Of a stretch of 28,259 nucleotides of DNA, positions 1-7,388 are shown piece after piece. Where the stretch lies: positions 1 through 28,259 of the IMG/VR virus record IMGVR_UViG_3300020463_000103; one strand, given 5' to 3'. Position numbers and translations under genes: made by a program. Position 1 is the first letter of the stretch, and every line of letters starts with the position of its first letter. The notes beneath the pieces are model-generated. The model was given only the letters and a program-made list of their open reading frames with translations, was not told the origin of the DNA and made no database searches. Source of the DNA: a virus.

Positions 1-600
1 ATAGAAGTAAATAGAGGAGAAATCGTATTCTCACAGAGAAACTTTGCCAAAAGAAATAATATGACAAGACAAAGATTAAGAACTTTTTTAAAGAAATTGG
101 AAAAAACGAATATGATTTTAGTAAAATCTAACCCAGATATAACCCACGCAATTATTGTCGAATACAATTCCTACAATGAATTTAAACCCTACCAGCAAAA
201 ACCCGCATCTAACCCTATTATAAGAAAGAAAGAAAGTAAGAATAAAGAAATAAATAAAGACTTTGAGAGATTTTGGAAAACATATCCAAAGAAAGTAGGA
301 AAGAAAAAAGTACAGGATAAATTTGACGCTAATGACTTTCCAATTGATTTAATTATAAAGAATATAGAATTGCAAAAGAAGTCGGACCAATGGCAAAACC
401 AACAATACATACCTAATCCTGAAACTTATCTTAATCAAGAAAGGTGGACTGATGAAGTAGTATTAGAAACTATACCTGATGAGCCAATTTATATTTATGA
501 TTGTGCAGTTTGCAACAAACAAAAAACAAAATCGGAATACAGAGATTTATATATTTCGTGTTGCGATCAACAAATACAACCTAGAAAGGAATACAAATGA
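1..600 (+). CDS. Phage replication-initiator-like protein, 5' truncated
   Basis: The frame is open from base 1, so the gene begins upstream of the window; the first in-window ATG (61) lies inside the domain and is unlikely to be the start. The visible N-terminal part (GEIVFSQRNFAKRNN, then MTRQRLRTFLKKLE) has the look of the helix-turn-helix region of phage replication-initiator or DnaD/O-like proteins. A linker rich in Lys and Asn follows, then FERFWKTYPKKVGKKK and a segment ending YIPNPETYLNQERW, which recur in C-terminal parts of phage replisome organisers. The C-terminus carries CAVC and a CC pair, possibly binding zinc. The likely role is recognising the phage origin and recruiting replication proteins. 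It is first in a run of overlapping early genes: its stop overlaps the next ATG in ATGA. Assignment rests on pattern recognition, without a search. Confidence 0.7.
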   Translation: MEVNRGEIVFSQRNFAKRNNMTRQRLRTFLKKLEKTNMILVKSNPDITHAIIVEYNSYNEFKPYQQKPASNPIIRKKESKNKEINKDFERFWKTYPKKVGKKKVQDKFDANDFPIDLIIKNIELQKKSDQWQNQQYIPNPETYLNQERWTDEVVLETIPDEPIYIYDCAVCNKQKTKSEYRDLYISCCDQQIQPRKEYK

Positions 601-827
601 GTGCATATAGAGATTACATAGAGGAAAATATAGATCACTTAATTGAACAACAAATAACAGAACATCAAGAACAAGGCGAGGACAAAGGATTGTTAGTCTG
701 TGTAGTATGCAATACTAGTAGCAACCCCTCATCAGAGCCAATGGAGGACAACGATAAGTTTATTGCTATGTGTGGAGGGTGTAAAGATTGGGGAGAATTT
801 GTCTATGAAAGCGAATTGGAGGGTTAA
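597..827 (+). CDS. Small zinc-ribbon-like protein, unknown function
   Basis: This 76-residue protein starts in an ATGA overlap with the upstream gene, with AAAGGA as ribosome site. The N-terminal third is acidic and Glu/Gln-rich. The rest holds two knuckles, CVVC at about residues 35-38 and CGGC at about 59-62, in the spacing of a four-cysteine zinc ribbon, followed by the aromatic acidic tail WGEFVYESELEG. Such small phage zinc ribbons often bind nucleic acid or a host enzyme, but nothing here fixes the partner. Co-transcription with the replication-like gene suggests an early role. I do not recognise a named family. Confidence 0.65.
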   Translation: MSAYRDYIEENIDHLIEQQITEHQEQGEDKGLLVCVVCNTSSNPSSEPMEDNDKFIAMCGGCKDWGEFVYESELEG

Positions 828-1214
828 ATGAACGAACCAAAAAGATATGGAAAATATCTTAATGTAAAAAATCGTCCTATTAAAAAATGGAATCCGTATA
901 GGTGGGAAAACTTTCACGAGAGAATACCAAGAAAAAGTAAAGAAACTAATAAAGAAAAGTTTATCAGGTTATCAACTAATAGATTGAATAAATCTAAATT
1001 TGCTATTGATAAAACAATGAAATTAGTTTCTATTAAAAATGCTAAAAACTATAAATTTGAAAATCAAAATGAATTGATGATTGATATGTTAAATGACTTA
1101 AAAGAATATATTAACCAAAGAATAGAACTCATAAAAGAACAAGATGAACTTCAAAAACAATACAAAGATAGAAAAAAAGAACTTTTAAAACATTTAAAGG
1201 AGGAATACAAATGA
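828..1214 (+). CDS. Hypothetical early protein with C-terminal coiled coil
   Basis: The 128-residue product follows the preceding stop directly, with GGAGGG just upstream of the ATG. It is strongly basic. Residues 1-45 are rich in Lys, Arg, Pro and Trp. Residues about 46-105 contain a pattern (FIRLSTNRLNKSKFAI, NAKNYKF, then an amphipathic helix) that recalls a widespread family of phage hypothetical proteins built around a helix, an N/Y-rich turn and a second helix; this is from memory. The last 30 residues are a Lys/Glu heptad-like helix. The stop overlaps the next start in ATGA. Function unknown. Confidence 0.7.
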   Translation: MNEPKRYGKYLNVKNRPIKKWNPYRWENFHERIPRKSKETNKEKFIRLSTNRLNKSKFAIDKTMKLVSIKNAKNYKFENQNELMIDMLNDLKEYINQRIELIKEQDELQKQYKDRKKELLKHLKEEYK

Positions 1215-1468
1215 GTGATTTATTATTAAAGACGCAACAAGAGTTGCACGAGAATACTACAAAATGGAACGAAGTTATAGAAAAAATAAAACAAATAAAC
1301 TTTACTAAATACAAAACTAATCAAACGGTCGGATTTATTATTGACGATATAGTAAAAGGAGAATTTATTGATGAAGTAAAAGAAGAAAAGGAAAGCACTT
1401 GGGCAAAAGAAATAGATACTTCTGATATGAAAGAGTGGAATAAACCAAATGAAAGCGAAGTATTATGA
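1211..1468 (+). CDS. Hypothetical early protein, 85 aa
   Basis: It starts in an ATGA overlap, preceded by AAAGGAGGAATACAA, one of the strongest ribosome sites in the window. The N-terminal 35 residues look like an amphipathic helix; the rest is acidic, with a short motif TVGFIIDDIVKGEF. There are no cysteines, membrane segments or catalytic signatures. Position inside the early operon is the only functional clue. Its stop overlaps the next small gene, again in ATGA. I do not recognise the family. Confidence 0.6.
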   Translation: MSDLLLKTQQELHENTTKWNEVIEKIKQINFTKYKTNQTVGFIIDDIVKGEFIDEVKEEKESTWAKEIDTSDMKEWNKPNESEVL

Positions 1469-1626
1469 AAAATGTTATAGATACTCAATGGAGTATTAAA
1501 GTTGAGGGAAAACTTAATCGTAATAATATTATATTCCATACTAATAAATATCAAAAACTTTATCAAAAAATGGAAAAATATAATAACTTTATAAAAAAAC
1601 GAAAGGAGCAAGATGAAACCAAGTAG
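1465..1626 (+). CDS. Hypothetical small basic protein, 53 aa
   Basis: A 53-codon frame opens in the ATGA overlap with the upstream stop and ends at TAG 1624-1626, fourteen bases inside the next gene. It encodes MKNVIDTQWSIKVEGKL followed by an Asn/Lys/Tyr-rich basic tail. The exact stop-start overlap and the lack of any other explanation for 1469-1612 support it as a real gene. Its last codons supply the GGAG ribosome site of the following gene. No recognisable domain. Confidence 0.5.
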   Translation: MKNVIDTQWSIKVEGKLNRNNIIFHTNKYQKLYQKMEKYNNFIKKRKEQDETK

Positions 1627-1876
1627 TGCGAAAATAAATGAGATAGAATTACTTTCTATTGCAAGACCTAATTTAAGAATATATCCAATGGGAGAAAGAA
1701 TAAATCTTTTAACTAAACACTATAACTTAAAATTTAAATCAAAAAAATTAGAAAAACAGTTTATCAAAAATAAAATGAACGAATTGATAGCATTAAATAT
1801 GCCAAATAAAATAGGGTATTATTCTGAAAAACAAAATAGCATAATTGCTTGGGATAAACCAAAAACAACATCATAG
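1613..1876 (+). CDS. Hypothetical protein sharing the MKPSSAK start of its neighbour
   Basis: An 87-residue basic protein with an AAAGGAG ribosome site. Its first seven residues, MKPSSAK, and 20 of its first 21 bases are the same as those of the nuclease gene that begins at 1886, after which the two sequences diverge. The remainder (EIELLSIARPNLRIYP and a Lys-rich helix ending in IGYYSEKQNSIIAWDK) resembles a small helical domain with a C-terminal beta hairpin, a winged-helix-like outline, but this is only a guess. The gene may have acquired its start by local duplication. Function unknown. Confidence 0.6.
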   Translation: MKPSSAKINEIELLSIARPNLRIYPMGERINLLTKHYNLKFKSKKLEKQFIKNKMNELIALNMPNKIGYYSEKQNSIIAWDKPKTTS

Positions 1877-1885
1877 GAGAATTAG

Positions 1886-2245
1886 ATGAAACCAAGTAGT
1901 GCAAAAGCAAAAGGCAGAAACTTCCAGAATAAAGTAAGAGAAATGATAATGGAAAAGCTAGGCATTAATGAACACGATATAAAAACAGCAGTTATGGGAG
2001 AAAGTGGTATGGACATTATATTAGCCAAAGCAGGTAGAGATTCTTTCCCTTATGCAGTAGAATGCAAGAAAGTGGAACGAATCAATATTTGGCAATGTTA
2101 TGAACAAGCCTGTCAAAATTCGGAAGATCTTACACCCTTGCTTGTATTCTCTAAAAATCATTCAAAAGTAATGGTTTGCTTTGAATTTGAGGATTTGCTA
2201 GATTTAATAAATAATAGCAATGGATTTAAGAGATTAACAAAATGA
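1886..2245 (+). CDS. PD-(D/E)XK nuclease, Holliday-junction-resolvase-like
   Basis: The 119-residue protein shows the restriction-endonuclease-fold core: a basic N-terminal helix (KAKGRNFQNKVREMIMEK), GESGMDIIL with the metal-binding Asp, then YAVECKKV with the Glu-x-Lys pair, and WQCYEQA in the following helix. This arrangement is typical of small phage resolvases and related structure-specific nucleases that cut branched DNA during replication or before packaging. Length fits the group. The ribosome site is AGGAG before the ATG. The stop overlaps the following phosphoesterase gene by four bases, so the two are probably translated together. The exact substrate cannot be read from sequence. 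Confidence 0.75.
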   Translation: MKPSSAKAKGRNFQNKVREMIMEKLGINEHDIKTAVMGESGMDIILAKAGRDSFPYAVECKKVERINIWQCYEQACQNSEDLTPLLVFSKNHSKVMVCFEFEDLLDLINNSNGFKRLTK

Positions 2246-3474
2246 AACTTACAGAGGACGGCTTATACTTTATATCTTGCCCTAATTGTGGTAGCAAGAA
2301 TATGATTAAGAAAGGAAGTCAGAAAAATGCTGACGGATCTTATAAACAAAAGTATCTCTGTAATGACTGTAAAAGAAAAACTGTAAATCCAATCAGAAAT
2401 GATATAGAAGTCGTAAGAGAGAATCTAAAACTTGCAAAACAAAAACAATCAGCACAAGATACAAACAGAATAGAAAGGAAATCATTTAGAGAGTATGCAA
2501 GATACGAAAACGCAGTTCATAATTTATTATTTGATATTCAAGCATTATTGCAACAAAAGAATTTTTCAGACTTTAAATTTAAAAAAGTCAAACAAGGTAA
2601 TAGTGTTGGAGTCTTGCAAATATCTGATACACATTTTAACGAGCTTGTTTCCTTACCTCATAACAATTATGATTTCAAAATTGCTAGTAGGCGATTAAAA
2701 CATTATGTAAACAGAGCAAAAGAAATATTTAAAGTTTATGATATAGACAATGTATTAATCGCTATAACTGGCGATTTGATTAATTCTGACAGACGATTAG
2801 ATGAAATGCTTAATATGTCCACGAATAGAAGTAAAGCAGTATTTCTTGCAGTAGATTTATTACAACAAATTATATTTGATGTTGGACAAGATTATTCTGT
2901 ATCTGTTGCTTGTGTGACTGGAAACGAAAGTAGATTAAAACAAGATTGGGGTTGGTCAGACTTTATGGCGTCAGATAATTACGACTTTGTTATCTTTGAA
3001 ATACTAAGACATTACTTTAAAACAACAGATGTGCAGTTTGTTGTTGATGATCCTACGGAAGTAGTAGTTAATGTTGCAGGACAAAATTTATTACTACTAC
3101 ACGGAAACGGTAGTTTTACTACTCAATACGAAAAGAGTGTCAATCAAATCAAAGGTAGATACGCAGGTAGAGGTGTACAGATAGATTATATTATCTCTGG
3201 ACACATACACTCTGCAAGGGTAGGAGATATTGCAAGTAGAAGTAGTTCGCTTGTTGGAGCAAACGAATACAGCGAAAAAGGATTAAATCTATCAGGACGA
3301 GCAAGTCAAAATATTTATATTTTCCACGAGAATAAAAATATAGACGCTATGAAAATAGATTTACAATATGTTGGAGAGGAGTGTTATGACATTGATAACG
3401 AACTTGAAAGTTATAATGCTAAATCTTCCAACAAACTAAAACCAAAGAAAACCATATTTGAGGTAACGATATGA
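2242..3474 (+). CDS. Calcineurin-like metallophosphoesterase with N-terminal zinc ribbon
   Basis: This 410-residue protein joins two parts. Residues about 9-50 are a zinc ribbon with CPNC (C13, C16) and CNDC (C40, C43), resembling ribbons at the N-terminus of IS1-type transposase proteins. A helical linker follows. From about 120 the metallophosphoesterase motifs appear in order: ISDTHF (D129, H131), TGDLIN (D178), GNES (N228, replacing the usual GNH[DE]), LLHG (H287) and SGHIH (H321, H323). The set is complete enough for a two-metal active site. Likely roles are DNA end or nucleotide phosphodiester cleavage; the ribbon suggests nucleic-acid binding. No SbcC-like ATPase partner is in the window, so an SbcD-type complex is not supported. 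It is coupled to the nuclease upstream. Confidence 0.85.
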   Translation: MKLTEDGLYFISCPNCGSKNMIKKGSQKNADGSYKQKYLCNDCKRKTVNPIRNDIEVVRENLKLAKQKQSAQDTNRIERKSFREYARYENAVHNLLFDIQALLQQKNFSDFKFKKVKQGNSVGVLQISDTHFNELVSLPHNNYDFKIASRRLKHYVNRAKEIFKVYDIDNVLIAITGDLINSDRRLDEMLNMSTNRSKAVFLAVDLLQQIIFDVGQDYSVSVACVTGNESRLKQDWGWSDFMASDNYDFVIFEILRHYFKTTDVQFVVDDPTEVVVNVAGQNLLLLHGNGSFTTQYEKSVNQIKGRYAGRGVQIDYIISGHIHSARVGDIASRSSSLVGANEYSEKGLNLSGRASQNIYIFHENKNIDAMKIDLQYVGEECYDIDNELESYNAKSSNKLKPKKTIFEVTI

Positions 3475-3671
3475 TGTTAAAGCTAAACAACGAAGAAACG
3501 CAAGTTCTGAAATATATTTTTAAAAGTCGTTTTGTTAGGGAATTGCCACCTGCAATAAAAGATGTTGCAGTAGAAATTAAAAAGGCAATAGACAAACCAA
3601 CAATAGTGACGGAAAAAGAATATACTGGATTCAATCCAACTTGGAAACATTGCGAAAACTGTGACGATTAA
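3471..3671 (+). CDS. Hypothetical small protein with C-terminal CxxC
   Basis: The 66-residue product begins at an ATGATG in overlap with the upstream stop, with GAGGTAA eight bases before the first ATG. It has a helical Lys/Glu-rich body and ends in WKHCENCDD, a single CxxC knuckle with a nearby His at the very C-terminus. One knuckle alone cannot complete a classical four-ligand site, so zinc binding would need a dimer or the His. No family recognised. About 85 bases of weakly coding sequence separate it from the next reliable start. Confidence 0.6.
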   Translation: MMLKLNNEETQVLKYIFKSRFVRELPPAIKDVAVEIKKAIDKPTIVTEKEYTGFNPTWKHCENCDD

Positions 3672-3757
3672 TTAATATGATTATAGCAAAATTACATCAA
3701 TGCGTGTATAACGCAATAGTATCGCTTTGTCTTAAATGCAAAAACAAGGAAGGTAAA

Positions 3758-4051
3758 ATGTACTACAATACAACAAATGAAAATGGATTGAATTATAAAT
3801 CAAACTTAAAACAAGCAACAAATCAAGAACAGTTAACATTGGCAGTTTTTCAAACATATCCTAATGATAATTTGTCTGCTTATGATGTATGGAAGTTTTT
3901 AATTGATAATGAGTCAATTAACGAGCAAACACCACTAACATCTATACGCAGAGCAATTAGTGATTTAACAGACCACGAAAAACTTGTTAAAACAGATAAA
4001 AAAGTTTTAGGTGGAGCAGGAAGAAAAACATACACTTGGAGATTAAAATAA
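3758..4051 (+). CDS. Putative winged-helix DNA-binding protein
   Basis: I place the start at 3758 (MYYNTTNENG), which has AAGGAAGG at good spacing; an in-frame ATG at 3677 would add 27 residues but has no ribosome site. The 97-residue protein holds a compact winged-helix pattern from about residue 25: LTLAVFQTYPNDNLSAYDVW, then TSIRRAISDL as a probable recognition helix, and LVKTDKKV...GRKTYTWRL as the wing. This is the usual outline for phage proteins binding origin or promoter DNA. The stop TAA overlaps the next ATG in TAATG. A regulator or replication accessory protein are equally possible. Confidence 0.6.
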   Translation: MYYNTTNENGLNYKSNLKQATNQEQLTLAVFQTYPNDNLSAYDVWKFLIDNESINEQTPLTSIRRAISDLTDHEKLVKTDKKVLGGAGRKTYTWRLK

Positions 4052-4278
4052 TGGCTTACGAACACAAAGAGAATAAAGGATCTATCTTTAAAAACGAAAA
4101 GAAAGAGAAAGAAACACACCCAGATTATACTGGACAAGCAAATGTAGATGGCACAGTATATAATGTGTCTGCTTGGATTAATGAAAGCAAGGGTGGTAAA
4201 AAGTATTTTGGATTGGCTTTTTCTATTCCTAAATCAAAAGAGGATAAACCTTTAAGTAAAGACGAATTACCATTTTAA
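4051..4278 (+). CDS. SSB-like / phage OB-fold protein
   Basis: The start is ATG 4051 in TAATG; an earlier in-frame ATG at 4036 lies in the upstream gene and has no ribosome site. The 75-residue protein runs GSIFKNEKKEKETHPDYTG, then strands around VDGTVYNVSAWI and KKYFGLAFSI. This arrangement recurs in small phage and proteobacterial proteins annotated as single-strand-binding-like or DUF736-like. The C-terminus is acidic and ends in DELPF, close to the DDIPF-type tip by which bacterial SSB binds partner proteins. It probably works with the replication, nuclease and phosphoesterase genes upstream. It is the last gene of the plus-strand early block. Confidence 0.65.
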   Translation: MAYEHKENKGSIFKNEKKEKETHPDYTGQANVDGTVYNVSAWINESKGGKKYFGLAFSIPKSKEDKPLSKDELPF

Positions 4279-4283
4279 CAAAT

Positions 4284-4383
4284 TGGGGTAGTTTGGTATA
4301 AATATAAACAATAAAATATAGGAGTTTACCTCTTTTGTTAATTTCAGTTTATGCAAATACAGAGTTGGCTACTCACTACCCCA
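4284..4383. repeat. 9-bp inverted repeat bracketing an 82-nt intergenic segment
   Basis: TGGGGTAGT at 4284-4292 is the exact reverse complement of ACTACCCCA at 4375-4383. The pair lies in the 233-bp gap between two convergent operons, where no gene is seen. Read as RNA on the plus strand it gives a seven-pair GGGGTAG/CTACCCC helix plus a trailing A, an acceptor-stem-like arrangement, with a smaller GAGT/ACTC hairpin just inside the 3' arm. No T-arm consensus is present, so it is not a standard tRNA. It may be a structured noncoding RNA, a terminator component or chance. Confidence 0.35.
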
Positions 4384-4478
4384 TAAAATTATATAAATTC
4401 AAAATAACGCACTATTTACGGTATTCTCGCCAATGTGTACGTCTTTGTTTATGATATGCTATCGATAGATGAGTTATC

Positions 4479-4496
4479 GCCTTAGAGAGGCATTTT
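4479..4496 (+). terminator. Weak candidate terminator at convergent operon ends
   Basis: GCCT and AGGC (4479-4482 and 4488-4491) can form a short stem with a five-base loop, followed by ATTTT. Just upstream is a perfect 10-bp palindrome, CTATCGATAG (4459-4468). Four base pairs make a poor intrinsic terminator, but this is the only stem-plus-T stretch between the early operon and the convergent late operon. Confidence 0.25.
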
Positions 4497-4511
4497 AAGA
4501 AGAAAAATTTC

Positions 4512-5141
4512 TTATAATTGTTGTTCCAAATTGATCGCAACCCTGAAAACATTGTAAGCCGTTTCTGATACTTCTAATTTGTTATTTGTAAGGCGAACTG
4601 TAAAAAAAGTATCGCCATCTTCACTATATTGGAAAGTTTCCTTTTGTCCTTTTGCGTAATTATGCAAAGCCACTAATCTATTTTTATTCGCTTGGCTTAT
4701 ATTTTCATACACCAACTTTCTTTGTATTCTTGATGAATCGTGATTTGCAAAAGTAAAAGTTTTACCACCGATTGATTTCTTGGCAACTATGCCATCATAA
4801 GTTTGAGAAACATCAGTTCCTATGTTTGGATTTTGTGTTGGAGTATAAGTAATACTATCATCTTTAAAAACATCTGTTCCAGAGTTATGAGTTCTTATGG
4901 TCGTTCCATTAACTGCTCTGATAACAGTAAGATTATTTCCACTTATAGAAGTAATTGTCATTTCTTCAAGTTGGGACGAACTATTTGTTATTCTTATATT
5001 TTGTCCTACTTCAAAATGATCTCCGTCTGTAACAGGAACAGTTACAGTTGATGATGAATCGTTAAAACCTGCTGTAAGATTTGATCCACTATCTGTATCT
5101 GGTGTTGTATCTACTCTAAATCTAACTCGTGCTAATGCCAT
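4512..5141 (-). CDS. Minor tail / distal tail protein
   Basis: A 209-residue protein with AGAGGTAAATTA as ribosome site, last in the late operon. It is rich in Ser, Thr and Asn in the first half (TVTVPVTDGDHFEVGQNIRI and SISGNNLTVIRAVNGTT), reading as a beta sandwich. The C-terminal 90 residues run through a short helix (SQANKNRLVALHNYAKGQ) to strands ending in AYNVFRVAINLEQQL, as seen in small tail-tip proteins. Position directly after the tail hub supports a distal-tail or baseplate role. I cannot assign a precise named family. Confidence 0.6.
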   Translation of the reverse strand: MALARVRFRVDTTPDTDSGSNLTAGFNDSSSTVTVPVTDGDHFEVGQNIRITNSSSQLEEMTITSISGNNLTVIRAVNGTTIRTHNSGTDVFKDDSITYTPTQNPNIGTDVSQTYDGIVAKKSIGGKTFTFANHDSSRIQRKLVYENISQANKNRLVALHNYAKGQKETFQYSEDGDTFFTVRLTNNKLEVSETAYNVFRVAINLEQQL

Positions 5142-5159
5142 AATTTAATTTACCTCTTT

Positions 5160-7388
5160 TTATATTTCTCTCAAAACAACTTTTAAACTTCCTGGACTTC
5201 TTGTTAGCGATGTTACTATAAATTGCTTTCCATTGAAACTTTCTCCAAAAGGAGCTATAACTTGATTTGTATGGTCAAAAGCACACACATCTCCAACTTC
5301 CATTAAATAAAAATATGAACTTCCACCAGAGCTACCAGGATTTATTATTTCTGTATTAACAATTAATTTTGGATTTCCTTGAATAGCATTATAATAATTA
5401 GCAAAGCCATTATTTCTAGTACCACCCATATTCGCATCGCCTATTTTATTCCTTAATATAGTTAATTCAGTTGTTTCTACATTTTCTTTTGTAGCTATAT
5501 TATAATCACCTCGTGGATCGTTTGTAGTATCTTCGCAAGTTTGCGTCAAAAATGTTTTATCATTAATAGGATTAACCTCATATTTTATTTCTCTTTTAGT
5601 TATTAGAGATTCTATTGGCGTGATTGATATTTTCATACCTCTTATATCATCTTTGCTTATAGTGTGTAAACTAGTCATAGTATCATCAATATAAATATAC
5701 TGCGAAGATTGGTCTGCTGGACGAAAACGATGTATAAACGCACCTTCAAATTGAACTTGTTCTAGCAGTTTTTTTAATTCTATTTGTTTGTTTGTATAAT
5801 ATTTGCAAAACCAATTTGTTCTGTCTGTTTCTAAGTCTGATAAACTTTTTCCGTTATTTACAACAGGCGTACCAGTTACTCCTGCAAATCTATACAATAA
5901 ATCTCTGTGCATATTAAAAATATCTGTGATTACCGTACTTGTACTCCAAGATTTAGTTAATCCATCTGCTCCTGTATATAATTTTTTTACACTTGTAACT
6001 GCACTATTTTTTGATAATTTATCAGCAGTAGCATCAGATGCTGTTGGTTGAGTAATCTTAGTAGTTACTTCTAAAAACATATCTTTCACAGTTACAGTTG
6101 CAGTATTCGCTGTACCATTTCCTGCATCTTGTGGTTGATTATTGAAAGACACAAACAATCTTATTTGATCTGGCATTGTTTTTAAAGAAGTAGAAAAAGT
6201 AGTTGTATTTAATAAGTCGTGTATCGTAGTAGTAGAACTAGCATTAGCAGTTCTTGTAATATCTACAAAACTAGGGTTGTCTAAATCTGGATTATTCCAA
6301 TACGCCAACACTCTTAAAGTAACAGTTAAACTTCCATTAGTATCAGAAAAACTTGCTGTTTGATGTGTAAAGTGAAAATTTAATTCTGTTATTTCGTGGT
6401 CTTCTTTTGGAAAATCAGTCATTATATAAGTACCACCAGGAGAAATAGTAGCATCTGAACTAAAAGCAAAAGTAGCAACTGTTCCTGCACCAGTAGAATC
6501 GTAAGCATTTCCTGCGTTTGATATTGTAAGTCCAGTAACACTACTTGGATTAGTCACAGTTTGTGGACGAATTTTATAACTTCTTTCTAAATCTAAATCT
6601 GTAGACAATACATTTTTGTTTACATCGTCATCTGCTCCTTCATAGCTATCGTCAGAATCGTTTTGAACATCATCTAAGGGAACAAAAATAGGAAAACTTG
6701 TAGAATCATACATATCTTTTACTGGATAATGTAATCTACCGTCATCAACAGCTTTGTGAGCCAAGCAATTAAATACATCATTATTTAAACTATCTACTTG
6801 TACAGGGAATACTCTTGCAGCATCTACAAAGTCAGGACTAGAAACTGTTGATGTTTCTGGTGTTCCTGTACCATAAAATACAGGAAAAAAATTACCTATT
6901 TTAGACTGATGTTGTAGTATGCTAATATTTTCTATAGGATTGTAAACAGCTATTGTCATAGAAAGAGTATCAACTCCATTTATATTTACATCTTTTAATC
7001 TTCCTTTAAATATTTGTTCTGTATATCCACCAACTCTGGAATGCACTATAACATCGTGGTTTATATATCTTCTTGTGCCACCATATATTTCTGCTGCTAA
7101 TAAAGCGTTACTGTGATTTGCCAAAGCACCATTAACACAAGTCAAACTAATATTTCCTACTGTAGCAGTAGATTTTGACAAATCAATAGATTCTCTTATA
7201 GATGGAATATTAGTTATAAATGAATGATATATAGTTGAACTACTTCCAACTTCTGCAGTACCTAGTCTTATATATTCTGTTGCAGCAGATCCTGAACTAT
7301 AAGTATTATTTCGTAATTCAAAAATCCATTCTTCTTTGATACTTGCACCTAAAGCACCATTGTAATCACTATTGCCTGATAAAGCCAT
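5160..7388 (-). CDS. Tail hub / baseplate-like protein
   Basis: The 742-residue protein follows the tape measure gene with a TAATG overlap and no clear ribosome site, so translation is probably coupled. The N-terminal ~150 residues (EEWIFELRNNTYSS, then strands around IPSIRESIDLSKSTATVGNISL) look like the first domains of a siphovirus tail hub. A long Thr/Ser-rich beta region fills the centre. The C-terminal portion (ISITPIESLITKREIKYEVN, a Gly-rich stretch, then MEVGDVCAF and FIVTSLTRSPGSLKVVLREI) is typical of hub proteins, where the last domain closes the ring. Position after the tape measure is canonical. It lies at the tail tip; no enzymatic domain is apparent. Confidence 0.75.
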   Translation of the reverse strand: MALSGNSDYNGALGASIKEEWIFELRNNTYSSGSAATEYIRLGTAEVGSSSTIYHSFITNIPSIRESIDLSKSTATVGNISLTCVNGALANHSNALLAAEIYGGTRRYINHDVIVHSRVGGYTEQIFKGRLKDVNINGVDTLSMTIAVYNPIENISILQHQSKIGNFFPVFYGTGTPETSTVSSPDFVDAARVFPVQVDSLNNDVFNCLAHKAVDDGRLHYPVKDMYDSTSFPIFVPLDDVQNDSDDSYEGADDDVNKNVLSTDLDLERSYKIRPQTVTNPSSVTGLTISNAGNAYDSTGAGTVATFAFSSDATISPGGTYIMTDFPKEDHEITELNFHFTHQTASFSDTNGSLTVTLRVLAYWNNPDLDNPSFVDITRTANASSTTTIHDLLNTTTFSTSLKTMPDQIRLFVSFNNQPQDAGNGTANTATVTVKDMFLEVTTKITQPTASDATADKLSKNSAVTSVKKLYTGADGLTKSWSTSTVITDIFNMHRDLLYRFAGVTGTPVVNNGKSLSDLETDRTNWFCKYYTNKQIELKKLLEQVQFEGAFIHRFRPADQSSQYIYIDDTMTSLHTISKDDIRGMKISITPIESLITKREIKYEVNPINDKTFLTQTCEDTTNDPRGDYNIATKENVETTELTILRNKIGDANMGGTRNNGFANYYNAIQGNPKLIVNTEIINPGSSGGSSYFYLMEVGDVCAFDHTNQVIAPFGESFNGKQFIVTSLTRSPGSLKVVLREI

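Noticed and set aside
2242-3474. SbcD/Mre11-type nuclease of an SbcCD complex
   Set aside because: The calcineurin core is present, but there is no SbcC-like ATPase gene in the window and the N-terminal zinc ribbon is not part of that family.
3677-3757. Upstream start of the winged-helix protein at 3677
   Set aside because: No ribosome site, while ATG 3758 has AAGGAAGG at good spacing. The extra residues contain CLKC but no fold can be supported.
4284-4383. tRNA gene suggested by GGGGTAG / CTACCCC plus A
   Set aside because: No T-arm GGTTCRA sequence, no D-arm or anticodon arm of normal geometry, and 99 nt is long for these stems.
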